Assembly: GCF_037078405.1 (NCBI RefSeq)
Contig: NZ_JAYMGZ010000005.1
Span: forward strand, 62,001-126,000
Length of the DNA: 64,000 bases
From: Haloarcula sp. DT43
Lineage (GTDB): Archaea; Halobacteriota; Halobacteria; Halobacteriales; Haloarculaceae
Direction of reading: 5' to 3'
Shown: in pieces, positions 43,719-51,373 of the stretch
Layout: each line of letters starts with the position of its first letter
Position numbering within the stretch: the stretch's first letter is position 1
Position numbers and translations under genes: made by a program
The notes under the pieces: generated by a model
Seen by the model: only the letters and a program-made list of their open reading frames with translations
Databases searched by the model: none
Told to the model about the DNA's origin: nothing

Positions 43719-43760
43719 GCTAACCAACGAATAATGTGGACCCGCCCACTGTTGGTTAGC
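43719..43760. repeat. Conserved hairpin after module copy 3
   Basis: GCTAACCAAC (43719-43728) and GTTGGTTAGC (43751-43760) are perfect complements with a 22-base loop. This is the counterpart of the hairpin at 34620-34663, with different loop and distal stem sequence. Confidence 0.7.
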
Positions 43761-43979
43761 CAACACGCGACCTGCTTTCTGACGGTCATTCATTCTTTAT
43801 TCGTCCGCCTGAAGCAATGACTTAGTAAACGTATCTGCTGATTGACCTGAGAGGGCTGCAGTTCCAACCATGTAGAGAAAGTATCTACCACGTGGTTATT
43901 GGGATGCTGATTATAGAATAAAATATTTTACCGAGTATTCAGTAGGTTACACTATCATAGACATCCAATTTGTATTCTT
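43761..43979. other. Intergenic upstream of the Hsp70-like gene
   Basis: No gene seen. The left part continues the homology with the DNA after copy 2 (GCTTTCTGACGGTCATTCAT). The right part is A/T-rich (AGAATAAAATATTTTACCG near 43914) and probably holds the promoter of the chaperone operon. Confidence 0.5.
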
Positions 43980-45572
43980 ATGACTGATACTTCACTTCCA
44001 ATCGGTATCGACCTTGGAACATCGAACAGTGTCATCGCCACCGCAACCAGCGGCGATTTCACCGTCCTCGAAAACAAGCGGGGAGACCGCAAAACGCCCT
44101 CTGTCGTAAGCTACGACTGGGAGTCGAACGAGGTCTTCGTCGGGAGACAAGCAGAGAACCGAGCGGTGAGCAACCCCGAAGACACTATCCAGTCGATTAA
44201 GCGCCACATGGGGGAGGACGAGACGTTCCCTCTCGGGAACGAGACTCATCGCCCTGAAAGCATCAGTGCCCTCATTCTCCAAAAGCTCATTCAAGACGCA
44301 GAAGCCCAGTTGAACCAGTCTCTCGAAAATGCAGTCATCACGGTTCCTGCCTACTTCTCGGAGAAACAACGGAAGGCTACAAAGAAGGCCGGTGAAATTG
44401 CCGGAATCACAGTTGACCGAATAATTTCCGAACCGACCGCAGCGTGTCTGGCATACGGTCTCCAATCCAGCTCTTCAAAGACCGTATTCGTCTACGACCT
44501 CGGCGGCGGAACGTTCGATTGCTCTGTTGTAAATATCACCGACGGTGTCGTCGAGGTTCAGGGCGTCGACGGTGACGCCGACCTCGGCGGAGACGATTAC
44601 GACGGGTTGGTCGTTTCGTGGCTCATCGACCAGATTGAACAAAGTCACGGAAGCAAGCCAGACGTAGCCGACCCGACTGTAGAATCTCGCCTATTTGAAG
44701 CCGCAAAGAAAGCGAAACACGAGTTGACCTCCCTGAAATCGACTACATTTTCGCTCCCGTACGTCGAATTAGAAGATGGGAGTACAGCAAACTTCGAAGA
44801 AACGCTCACCAGGGATACGTTCAAACAGATAACTGCAGGTCCAACGCAAGAGACGCTGGACATCACGAAAGACTTTCTCAGAGATACCGGCGTCTCGCCA
44901 GCGGATATCGACGATGTGATTCTGGTTGGTGGGTCGACTCGAATGCCTGCCATACGGAATGCAGTAGAGCAACTATTCGGTCAAAAACCCAGAGTTGGAA
45001 TCAACCCTGACACTATCGTCGCACTCGGGGCTACAGCACAGGCCTGTATCAGCCAGGAAATACCAGTTCCATCGTCTACTCCGACTGCTATCACCCCCAA
45101 ATCAGAATCCTCGTCAGAAGAATCTGTGCTTGGAAACGGGTCACAGCCCGTGTTAGTAGATGTTCTCCCGCAGACCGTCGGAGTGAAGCTCGGTGACGCT
45201 CAAACGAAGGAGTTCTATTTCCAGCCCCTCATCATGAAAGACGAGTCTATTCCAGCCGAGACAGAAGTGTCTACGACCCCGCTCGAAGACTACCAGACTC
45301 ACTCTACATTCGAGATATATCAAGGGAACTCCGGGACGCTTGAAGAGAATGAATTGGTTGACCAGTTCACTCTCGGCCCATATCCTCCGAAGGAACGCGA
45401 AGAAGCCAGTCACCGGATTAGCATTCACATCGACGCTGAGGGCATTATCCACGTCGAGGCTGTGGACGAACAACACGACATCCGAGAAGGTATTGAGATC
45501 GATGCTGAATTTGAACTCAGCGATAGTGAAGTGCAGGAGATGAAGGACGATCTGCCAGCTCTCCACGATTGA
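43980..45572 (+). CDS. DnaK/Hsp70-like chaperone, short form
   Basis: An Hsp70 of 530 residues, shorter than housekeeping DnaK (about 620-640). The nucleotide-binding domain is complete: GIDLGTSNSVIATA, EPTAACLAYGL, VYDLGGGTFDCSVV and LVGGSTRMPAI. An acidic Ser-rich insertion (about residues 365-385) precedes the interdomain linker region VLVDVLPQTVGVKLG. A beta-type substrate domain follows, but the helical lid is nearly absent and the protein ends after LSDSEVQEMKDDL. The J-protein gene starts 9 bp later. No grpE gene is adjacent. It is probably a dedicated chaperone of an accessory system rather than the general DnaK. Confidence 0.9.
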   Translation: MTDTSLPIGIDLGTSNSVIATATSGDFTVLENKRGDRKTPSVVSYDWESNEVFVGRQAENRAVSNPEDTIQSIKRHMGEDETFPLGNETHRPESISALILQKLIQDAEAQLNQSLENAVITVPAYFSEKQRKATKKAGEIAGITVDRIISEPTAACLAYGLQSSSSKTVFVYDLGGGTFDCSVVNITDGVVEVQGVDGDADLGGDDYDGLVVSWLIDQIEQSHGSKPDVADPTVESRLFEAAKKAKHELTSLKSTTFSLPYVELEDGSTANFEETLTRDTFKQITAGPTQETLDITKDFLRDTGVSPADIDDVILVGGSTRMPAIRNAVEQLFGQKPRVGINPDTIVALGATAQACISQEIPVPSSTPTAITPKSESSSEESVLGNGSQPVLVDVLPQTVGVKLGDAQTKEFYFQPLIMKDESIPAETEVSTTPLEDYQTHSTFEIYQGNSGTLEENELVDQFTLGPYPPKEREEASHRISIHIDAEGIIHVEAVDEQHDIREGIEIDAEFELSDSEVQEMKDDLPALHD

Positions 45573-45581
45573 GAAGCTAAT

Positions 45582-47249
45582 ATGGATAGTAGTACCGCAG
45601 CCGACATCCTCGGGGTCTCAAAGGGTGCAAGCGAGGATGAGATTGAAGAGGCCTACCGAGCGGCCGTCAAATCTCACCACCCGGATATTTCTGACGACCC
45701 TGACGCGACCGAGAAGTTTCTCCAGGTGAAAGAAGCGAAAGAGATACTGTTAAAGTTCGCTCAGCGCCGCCAACAGTCGACGCAGACGGGACACAAAAAG
45801 TCGAACCAAGACTCGGGTTCGGGCACTCGACGTCGCAGCCAACGCTCGTATCATCAACAACATACTAGGAAGACATATCGAAAACCGAGCGAGGAACGAA
45901 CCGAGAACACCAACGAGTCGTCCGAAAGGTCAAACGCATCGGACTGGCGTTCAGAGCGTCAGCGCCGGAAGGGCGGCAAACGACAGTCGCGAACTACGTC
46001 GAGGTCACAGTCTACATCGAAATCTAAGACTCGAACGCAATCTCACGGTACGTCTCAATCAAACGACGACACCCAGTCTGACGACCAGTCCCAGTCCAGC
46101 GGCCAAAATCACCCACAATCACAATCGAAACCACTGAACTGGGAGGGCGTGGTGACCTGTGCGAGAATTCTGTTTTGGGGTGACCGGCCAGACCATCGGA
46201 ACCCGTTCAAGGGGCGGACCATCCCGAAAACCATTCTATACACGACGATTACGCTCCTTGCTGGAGTTATCCACGCTGTTTGTGATGGGTTCTTCAGACC
46301 TGGGAAGGTTCGAGAATCGCGAGTGAAAGGTTACTCGTTAGGATTAGCGCCCTTCCAGCTACTGAATGCTATCTCGTATTCGGGAGAGAGGTTCACCGCT
46401 GTACTCCGACAGTGGCAGAGTCCGACTGCGTTCATCGCGAGCATAATTGGCTTGACCCCTGCTGCCTTGGTGAATGGGCTATCTCATCCGATTTCTTGGC
46501 TTCAAGGTGCTGGCCTCATCACTGGTGTAACGTGCCTGTATGTGGGGGTAGCCCTCTACGACTTCAATTTAGACGAGGGGAGTGTAGACAATACAGGGAA
46601 CTCCCCTACAGAGAACCTTGACGAAGAGCGTTGGTCCCCATTAGGAGACCTCCTACTGTTGACGCTCTTTACCGTGTCATACGCCATCGCCACCACAGTC
46701 GCACCAAGCCTGTTCTACACGTCAGCACTGTTTTTCCCAATCTTGTTTGTCTACTCACTTCCTGTGGCTTACGTCCTTGAGCGTGGGTACAAACGAACAA
46801 CAGGGAATAGTCCGGACACTGTCTTTGGATACAAAGGGCAGGTGGGAACACTCGCGGTCAGTATGGTGCTCGTCGGCGTGGTCGTTCACACCGAGCCGCT
46901 GCTGATACTATCACCTGCCTCAGTGCTCGGAGTTGACATCGGCCAACTTCCCTTTACTACACAATCAGCGAACGGCATCTTGGTGTCTGTCTGGAGCGCT
47001 TCTTGGTACGCGTTCCTGGTACCCGCTCTCGGGATTCTCGACATCGGATGGGTGCGCTGTCTAGAAGATTGGAAAGAAAATATCGCGGCGAAAATCGCGT
47101 GGAATGGGATAGTAAGCAGTTGCGTCGGTGTCCTGCTTTGGACTGCCCTCCCATTCACGACTTCCCCACTACAGCCTCACGTGGGATTCAAGCACCTTCT
47201 CATCGCGAGTATTGTGTTCATATACGCATACGGGATTACGACCGACTAA
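45582..47249 (+). CDS. J-domain protein with polytopic membrane domain
   Basis: A 555-residue protein. The N-terminal J-domain (about 3-65) has the HPD tripeptide at residues 33-35 (KSHHPDISDD). A long Ser/Gln/Arg/Thr-rich disordered linker covers about 66-190. At least eight predicted membrane helices then run to the end. There is no zinc-finger or C-terminal client domain of classic DnaJ. It should recruit the adjacent Hsp70 to the cytoplasmic face of the membrane. Its client is unknown; protein translocation or remodelling of a membrane or envelope complex are candidates. Confidence 0.85.
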   Translation: MDSSTAADILGVSKGASEDEIEEAYRAAVKSHHPDISDDPDATEKFLQVKEAKEILLKFAQRRQQSTQTGHKKSNQDSGSGTRRRSQRSYHQQHTRKTYRKPSEERTENTNESSERSNASDWRSERQRRKGGKRQSRTTSRSQSTSKSKTRTQSHGTSQSNDDTQSDDQSQSSGQNHPQSQSKPLNWEGVVTCARILFWGDRPDHRNPFKGRTIPKTILYTTITLLAGVIHAVCDGFFRPGKVRESRVKGYSLGLAPFQLLNAISYSGERFTAVLRQWQSPTAFIASIIGLTPAALVNGLSHPISWLQGAGLITGVTCLYVGVALYDFNLDEGSVDNTGNSPTENLDEERWSPLGDLLLLTLFTVSYAIATTVAPSLFYTSALFFPILFVYSLPVAYVLERGYKRTTGNSPDTVFGYKGQVGTLAVSMVLVGVVVHTEPLLILSPASVLGVDIGQLPFTTQSANGILVSVWSASWYAFLVPALGILDIGWVRCLEDWKENIAAKIAWNGIVSSCVGVLLWTALPFTTSPLQPHVGFKHLLIASIVFIYAYGITTD

Positions 47250-47407
47250 CTGTGGACAAATCAACAACCGGACGCCGTATAATCACAAGGACACTCCGCC
47301 GTATCAGTACTCGTGCTGGCACTGTGGACGCAGCTTTTGACATTGTCACCGAAGAGGTTCTGTAGATTTTTTGTAGGGGCCCTTCTCCCGCAGACGGAGA
47401 ACCGGTG
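47250..47407. other. Intergenic with possible zinc-ribbon remnant
   Basis: The plus strand near 47305-47340 reads YQYSCWHCGRSF before a stop, and the next frame continues DIVTEEVL. This may be the end of a small frameshifted zinc-ribbon gene. No start is seen. Confidence 0.3.
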
Positions 47408-47608
47408 ATGACTCACAGTGCTCTGGATGATACCCACGAGCAGCGGTTAGGATGTAACCGATGCCAGGTCACCGTGGCATCGTTAGCGGACGGTCACGGG
47501 TCTGCCTGTCTGGCCTGTGACGGTGAACTCGGACCGCCTATCACGCACAAACAGCCCTATATGAAAGGCTATAGAATTTACTATAGTCTATCTTCAACGG
47601 ATGTCTGA
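47408..47608 (+). CDS. Small zinc-ribbon-like protein
   Basis: A 66-residue protein with two CxxC pairs (LGCNRCQVTVASLADGHGS, then ACLACDGELG). Its C-terminal tail is encoded by the first two partition iterons (47569-47586), so the last residues may not be conserved. The function is unknown. It lies immediately upstream of the partition operon on the same strand. Confidence 0.5.
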   Translation: MTHSALDDTHEQRLGCNRCQVTVASLADGHGSACLACDGELGPPITHKQPYMKGYRIYYSLSSTDV

Positions 47609-47651
47609 CGTAGATTTATGCCTACAGAGTATCCTATAGGTACTACTATAG
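47569..47651 (+). repeat. 12-bp-period CTATAG iterons, upstream cluster
   Basis: CTATAG hexamers occur at 47569 and 47581, then CTACAG at 47622, CTATAG at 47634 and CTATAG at 47646. Spacing is exactly 12 bp within each group. The last site ends 4 bp before the parA-like ATG, so a bound protein would cover the promoter and start. Confidence 0.85.
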
Positions 47652-47655
47652 CCAC

Positions 47656-48522
47656 ATGACCGAGACACTACGCGCCGCCGCGTTCCTCGACAAAGGCGGC
47701 ACCGGCAAGACAACCACAACGGCCCACCTTGGCGTCGCTCTCAGCGAACAGGGCCACGATGTTCTCCTGATTGACCTCGCTGGGAAACAGGGCGACCTCG
47801 CTAAACACTTCGGAGTCTGGAGCCACTACCGAGATCAGATTGACAGCGACGAAGCATGGCCGAACATCAGCACGGTCTTCGATGATGCCTGGGACACCAT
47901 CGCCGGGAAGCTTGGTGACGATGCGGTCGCTGATTTAGTCGTCGCGACTGATGAGGGACCAGACCTCATCCCCGCCCACCCAGGGTTAGATACGCTGGAC
48001 GCTGAACTCGGCAACATCGACGACGCCCGCGAGCGGTACAGTCGCCTCGAGCAGTTCCTCGATGAATACGTCGATCCGCTCTCGTACGATGTCGTCCTCA
48101 TCGACCTGCCGGGTATGACCAATAACGTCTCCTACAACGGCCTGTGGGCCGCTCGACATGTCATCACGCCTGTTGAGATGGGGCCATTCGAGGCTGAGCA
48201 GGCGAACGCTCTTCGCGAGGACCTCGAGAAAATCGCGGAGAACTTCGCGGTTGACATCGATCTCTCGCTCGTTCTCCCAAACAAGGTCGATACGCGGACC
48301 AATCTCGCCGAAGAATATCTTGAGTCGTTCCAGACGGCATATCCTGATGCGATTGCGCCTGCATACGTCCCGTACTCGCAGGACATCCGCAACGCGGCCG
48401 AGAGCGGTGAGACTGCCTTCGCGATAGCTGAACCCTCGACGACAGCAGACCGAGCTCGTGAGGCCTATCTCGAAGCCGCAGGAGCCCTCGTCGAACAACT
48501 GGAGAGTGAGACCGATGAGTGA
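47656..48522 (+). CDS. parA: ParA-family partition ATPase
   Basis: Walker-type partition ATPase of 288 residues with a deviant Walker A KGGTGKTTTT (residues 13-22). The switch region is VLLIDLAGKQGDLAKHFG and the Walker B-like segment is YDVVLIDLPG. It has no N-terminal DNA-binding domain, the arrangement of small type Ib ParA proteins. It drives segregation of a replicon together with the small downstream protein, whose ATG overlaps the end of this gene by 8 bp. CTATAG iterons upstream probably serve as operator and centromere. Confidence 0.87.
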   Translation: MTETLRAAAFLDKGGTGKTTTTAHLGVALSEQGHDVLLIDLAGKQGDLAKHFGVWSHYRDQIDSDEAWPNISTVFDDAWDTIAGKLGDDAVADLVVATDEGPDLIPAHPGLDTLDAELGNIDDARERYSRLEQFLDEYVDPLSYDVVLIDLPGMTNNVSYNGLWAARHVITPVEMGPFEAEQANALREDLEKIAENFAVDIDLSLVLPNKVDTRTNLAEEYLESFQTAYPDAIAPAYVPYSQDIRNAAESGETAFAIAEPSTTADRAREAYLEAAGALVEQLESETDE

Positions 48523-48901
48523 CGACCCCGATCTCGAGGACCTCAAAGCTCAGACCTCACAGGGCGACCGGCTGGACTCCGCAGCGAAGGAAATAGACCG
48601 GCAAAACCTCGTCGATGATATCGTCAATGAACTCGAGGCGATTGACGCCGGCGACCAGCAGAAAACGGTCAGCGTGTGGGATGGTCAACTTGCGGCGTTC
48701 ATCCGGGCGCTCGAGGCCAACCCCGAACATCTGGATGCAGTCGGTGATGGCCTCCAGGAACAACTCGATATCGAGGAGACTGAGATTGATCGAAGCTCGG
48801 TCCTTCGGCTGGCACTGCGAGTGGGCTTCCAAGAAGCAGCCCCAGAGCAGTTCGAAGCCGTCCGGGAAGCGGTGCGAAGGCAAGCGACGAAGGGCCTATA
48901 G
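48515..48901 (+). CDS. Small partition partner, ribbon-helix-helix-like
   Basis: A 128-residue acidic protein overlapping the ParA gene. A possible beta strand KTVSVWDGQ followed by helices LAAFIRALE and, after an insertion, RSSVLRLALRVGF resembles a ribbon-helix-helix DNA-binding element. The long acidic N-terminus could contact ParA. Its stop codon TAG (48899-48901) is part of the first downstream iteron. By position it is the centromere-binding protein of the operon. The fold assignment is tentative. Confidence 0.65.
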   Translation: MSDDPDLEDLKAQTSQGDRLDSAAKEIDRQNLVDDIVNELEAIDAGDQQKTVSVWDGQLAAFIRALEANPEHLDAVGDGLQEQLDIEETEIDRSSVLRLALRVGFQEAAPEQFEAVREAVRRQATKGL

Positions 48902-48961
48902 AATCCCCTATAGGATACGCTGTAGACTTGACTTTAGAATTTGCTATAGGAAAATAGCTAT
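48896..48961 (+). repeat. 12-bp-period CTATAG iterons, downstream cluster B
   Basis: CTATAG at 48896, CTATAG at 48908, CTGTAG at 48920, CTTTAG at 48932 and CTATAG at 48944 form five hexamers at exactly 12-bp steps. A degenerate sixth (AGCTAT) lies at 48956. They directly follow, and overlap, the partner gene's stop codon. Confidence 0.88.
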
Positions 48962-48988
48962 TTTAGACGGCAGAACAATCACTCGCGC

Positions 48989-49087
48989 ATGGGACGGAAT
49001 CCCAAATGCCCTCGCTGTGGTAGCTTCAACGTGACCCGAACACACGGAATGAAGAACTGCAAGGACTGTGGGAAAAGTTGGGAATAA
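48989..49087 (+). CDS. 32-residue CPxCG zinc micro-protein
   Basis: From the ATG at 48989 the frame reads MGRNPKCPRCGSFNVTRTHG and continues with NCKDCGKSWE to TAA. Two CxxC(G) knuckles are spaced for one zinc ion, like the short zinc ribbon of many haloarchaeal micro-proteins. It lies between two iteron clusters of the partition locus. Its tiny size makes it easy to miss; the motif quality argues for a real gene. Confidence 0.6.
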   Translation: MGRNPKCPRCGSFNVTRTHGMKNCKDCGKSWE

Positions 49088-49179
49088 AACTCCGGCTATC
49101 GGTGTGGTGGCGGCTGCTATAGCAACCGATAAATATTGACGGCGGCCAGTAGAATCTCGCTAAAATAGGGGACCGCCCC

Positions 49180-49233
49180 ATATAGGATAAGCTATAGGAT
49201 TTACTATAGCAATTTCTGTAGGCAGGGTAGAGA
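49180..49233 (+). repeat. 12-bp-period CTATAG iterons, downstream cluster C
   Basis: ATATAG at 49180, CTATAG at 49192, CTATAG at 49204 and CTGTAG at 49216 are at exactly 12-bp steps, with a weak TAGAGA at 49228. An isolated CTATAG also lies at 49117. This third array mirrors the arrays flanking the partition genes. Confidence 0.85.
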
Positions 49234-49293
49234 TTCTATATCGTCATATGAGGTTTATCTGGTGACAGACCATGTCAGGCTGGTCAGCCACAA

Positions 49294-49968
49294 TCAGTGC
49301 TCGAAGGAAACCCCAGCTGTGCCCTCAAACCCACACCGTGGACAGGAAATCGACAGGCCCTCAATAGCCGCCGACTCGACGCGCTGGAGGACACCCTGGC
49401 AGATGAACTTCGAGCACGCTGGACACTCGACAGACTGCAGCGCAACTGGTTTCGCGTGGCGTAGGCAGTCCTTGCACCCGGAATAGGCGGGCACGACCGA
49501 ATTGCACCGGGTAATCCGGTACGTCGACCCCTGGTTTCCAGCGCCACAAGCGGGTTCGGCTTCGCCGTAGGCGGCTGCCTGCGGATCTGGGAAATGGTAC
49601 TTCTTGGCCTTGCCGCCGCTGACGACCACCCACGGGACCCGCTGGTTCAGCACCTCTATCTCGTCGACATCGAAGGCTTGCCCGTCTTCAGTCCAGTCCG
49701 GCGACTCGAGGGCGTGGAGCGACGTTTCGTAGTGCTCACCGTAGCTCACCAGTTTCAACCCGAACACCGAGGACCTGCTGTTCAGGCGTAGCACGCGCTT
49801 GGACTCGCGGGCGTCGGCCGGGTCGTCGATGGTCCGCTCGACGACATCTGTCACGTCCCACGTTCGTGTGTCGTCGTTGACCACGAGCACATCACCCTCC
49901 TCGATTCCCTGGAGTGTCTCCACCAGCGCCGGGTCGGTGCTGGCGTCGGGGGTCTCAGTGACACCCAT
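49294..49968 (-). CDS. Hypothetical protein with C-terminal zinc knuckles
   Basis: A 224-residue acidic protein. The first half appears beta-rich (GDVLVVNDDTRTWDVTDVVE and LRLNSRSSVFGLKLVSYGEH). The C-terminal half has several Cys motifs (ACGAG, GCKDC, ECPAC and SCPRCGFEG), so it probably binds two zinc ions. The family was not recognised. Its ATG shares a base with the stop of the upstream gene. It faces the partition operon and may belong to the same plasmid backbone. Confidence 0.6.
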   Translation of the reverse strand: MGVTETPDASTDPALVETLQGIEEGDVLVVNDDTRTWDVTDVVERTIDDPADARESKRVLRLNSRSSVFGLKLVSYGEHYETSLHALESPDWTEDGQAFDVDEIEVLNQRVPWVVVSGGKAKKYHFPDPQAAAYGEAEPACGAGNQGSTYRITRCNSVVPAYSGCKDCLRHAKPVALQSVECPACSKFICQGVLQRVESAAIEGLSISCPRCGFEGTAGVSFEH

Positions 49969-50258
49969 CAGTCGTCACCCGGCACCGTGTCGGGATGGGC
50001 GTTCCAGAGCCGGCGGGCGGGGCCGTTCTTCGGCGGCGTTTCGTAGTCGATATCGTGGCGGTCCAGCACCCGGTAGATTGAGCGCTTCGAGACATCGTGT
50101 GCGGTGGCGAGGTCGACGACATCGAAGCCAGCCTCGAGGGCTGCTTCGAGATACGACGCCGACGTGTAGGCGTCCGGCGAGAAGTCATCCAAATCGAGCG
50201 CAGCGACCAGTTCGGCCTGGCACTCGTGCATCGTAGTCTGTGAATCGTGGTTAGTCAT
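49968..50258 (-). CDS. Small helix-turn-helix protein
   Basis: A 96-residue protein from the ATG at 50258. Its second half carries a resolvase-like helix-turn-helix (AGFDVVDLATAHDVSKRSIY, then RVLDRHDIDYETPP) and a short tail RRLWNAHPDT. It is coupled to the following zinc protein by a TGATG overlap. Similar short HTH proteins occur on haloarchaeal plasmids. The target is unknown. Confidence 0.62.
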   Translation of the reverse strand: MTNHDSQTTMHECQAELVAALDLDDFSPDAYTSASYLEAALEAGFDVVDLATAHDVSKRSIYRVLDRHDIDYETPPKNGPARRLWNAHPDTVPGDD

Positions 50259-50506
50259 AGCCGTATATGTCAAGTTAACTAGCCGGATTTCCTAGAGTGT
50301 TTCGGGGGAAACGACGCGAGTGAGCACCAGCGAAATAGCGGCAAGGAATGTCCGTACCATCCCCCTCCCCCCTTCACTCTATTTAATACCCGCGCGTGCA
50401 GGGGGCGCAATTGGGAGCCAGCAGTTCGAAGCCGCTACCGGCGGATTCTGAGACCGCCGATATATTCGAATACTGAAAATGAGGTGCTGCAGTGCGAGGG
50501 CTAATC
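50259..50506. other. Intergenic
   Basis: About 250 bp with no recognised gene between two minus-strand units. CTCTATTTAATACCC near 50376 could be a TATA element on the minus strand, and a C/T-rich run (CCCCCTCCCCCC) near 50361 may mark a transcript end. Confidence 0.4.
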
Positions 50507-50914
50507 TTACGGGGCAATTGGCGTATCACTGCCGGTGTCAAGTCCCAGCAGTGGGACGTCACCGGAAAACTCGAATTCATCGTACCAGACGGTGGGCCGT
50601 TTCGCTCGTCCCTCATCCGTGAGTTCGATCAGGCCATAGTCAGCAAGTTCGTGGACGTTCTCAGTCACTTCGGGAGGATGTCGGTCGACGATGCGGGCGA
50701 GTTCACGGATGCTGTCCGGTTCGTGTTCCACGATCGCCTCTAAGAGTTTCAGATTCGTCGGTCGGAAGAGACGGCCGAACGTCGCGAGGCTTTCGATACT
50801 CAGTCGAGACGGGTTTGCTTCAACGTCTTCCCCCGCGTCGATAGCCGAAAGGGTCTCCTCAAGGCCGCTACGGTCGGGGCGCGTACCAATCGTGATGTGG
50901 AGTGTTCGGGTCAT
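50507..50914 (-). CDS. HTH antitoxin of a TumE/TumA-like system
   Basis: A 135-residue protein from the ATG at 50914, matching the haloarchaeal HVO_A0114-type DNA-binding antitoxin pattern. It begins TRTLHITIGTRPD, followed by SIESLATFGRLFRPTNLKLL and a winged helix (DSIRELARIVDRHPPEVTEN, then VHELADYGLIELTDEGRAKR and PTVWYDEFEF). It normally follows a separate DUF6516/TumE toxin gene. Here the toxin frame runs into it without a stop, so a fused product is possible if translation starts upstream. It probably represses its own operon through the symmetric site at 51242-51288. Confidence 0.78.
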   Translation of the reverse strand: MTRTLHITIGTRPDRSGLEETLSAIDAGEDVEANPSRLSIESLATFGRLFRPTNLKLLEAIVEHEPDSIRELARIVDRHPPEVTENVHELADYGLIELTDEGRAKRPTVWYDEFEFSGDVPLLGLDTGSDTPIAP

Positions 50915-51234
50915 GGGTTCGTGTGTGAGTGTGGGTTGATACCAGTCGATGCGTTTCTCGGGCGGGAGTGCAGCACGCCACGCTTGATACAGTGGCTGGA
51001 GTCCATCGAACTCGAGTTCGAAGACTTGTCCCGCGATGTGCAGTTCATGTGGCCCGTGGTGGTTGTCGAACCGGATGATGGGGTCCGCCGCACCAGCCTC
51101 ACCGTAGTGGAATGCGTACTTCACGCCGTCTGGGTACTGGTTAGACTCGGGAACCTCGAGGACCGTACGCGAGCGACAGTTCCGTCATCGTAGGCCTGAA
51201 TCTCATCTTCCAGCACCACGACATCATCGCCCAT
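50915..51234 (-). pseudogene. Frameshifted DUF6516/TumE-type toxin
   Basis: The ATG at 51234 starts MGDDVVVLEDEIQAYDDGTV, a good toxin N-terminus, but that frame ends soon after. The rest continues in another frame from about 51167: TVLEVPESNQYPDGVKYAFH, then IIRFDNHHGPHELH with the family His-rich block. About two extra bases near 51167 explain the break. The stop expected after the toxin is also missing, and the frame reads through EKRIDWYQPTLTHEP into the antitoxin. The toxin is probably inactive unless a programmed frameshift restores it. Confidence 0.7.
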
Positions 51235-51241
51235 CGATAAC

Positions 51242-51288
51242 TGTTAGTTTGTACCCTAACAATAAGAACGTTAGGGTCTAAGCTAACA
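51242..51288. promoter_or_regulatory. 47-bp symmetric four-half-site operator
   Basis: TGTTAG (51242-51247), CCCTAAC (51254-51260), GTTAGGG (51270-51276) and CTAACA (51283-51288) are arranged with perfect dyad symmetry about 51265. The site ends 8 bp before the toxin ATG at 51234. It is a strong candidate for autoregulation by the HTH antitoxin. Confidence 0.7.
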
Positions 51289-51373
51289 ATGAGGCAATGC
51301 CGACTCATCACCTGAGTGTCTATATCAGCTAACCCACTGCAACCGATACGTATCTGCTGAATACAGGGAGATT

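Noticed and set aside
50383..50616. Minus-strand frame and TTCGAA-containing sequence near 50424 suggestive of a tRNA end
   Set aside because: No acceptor or T-stem pairing could be drawn, unlike the element at 26912-26958.
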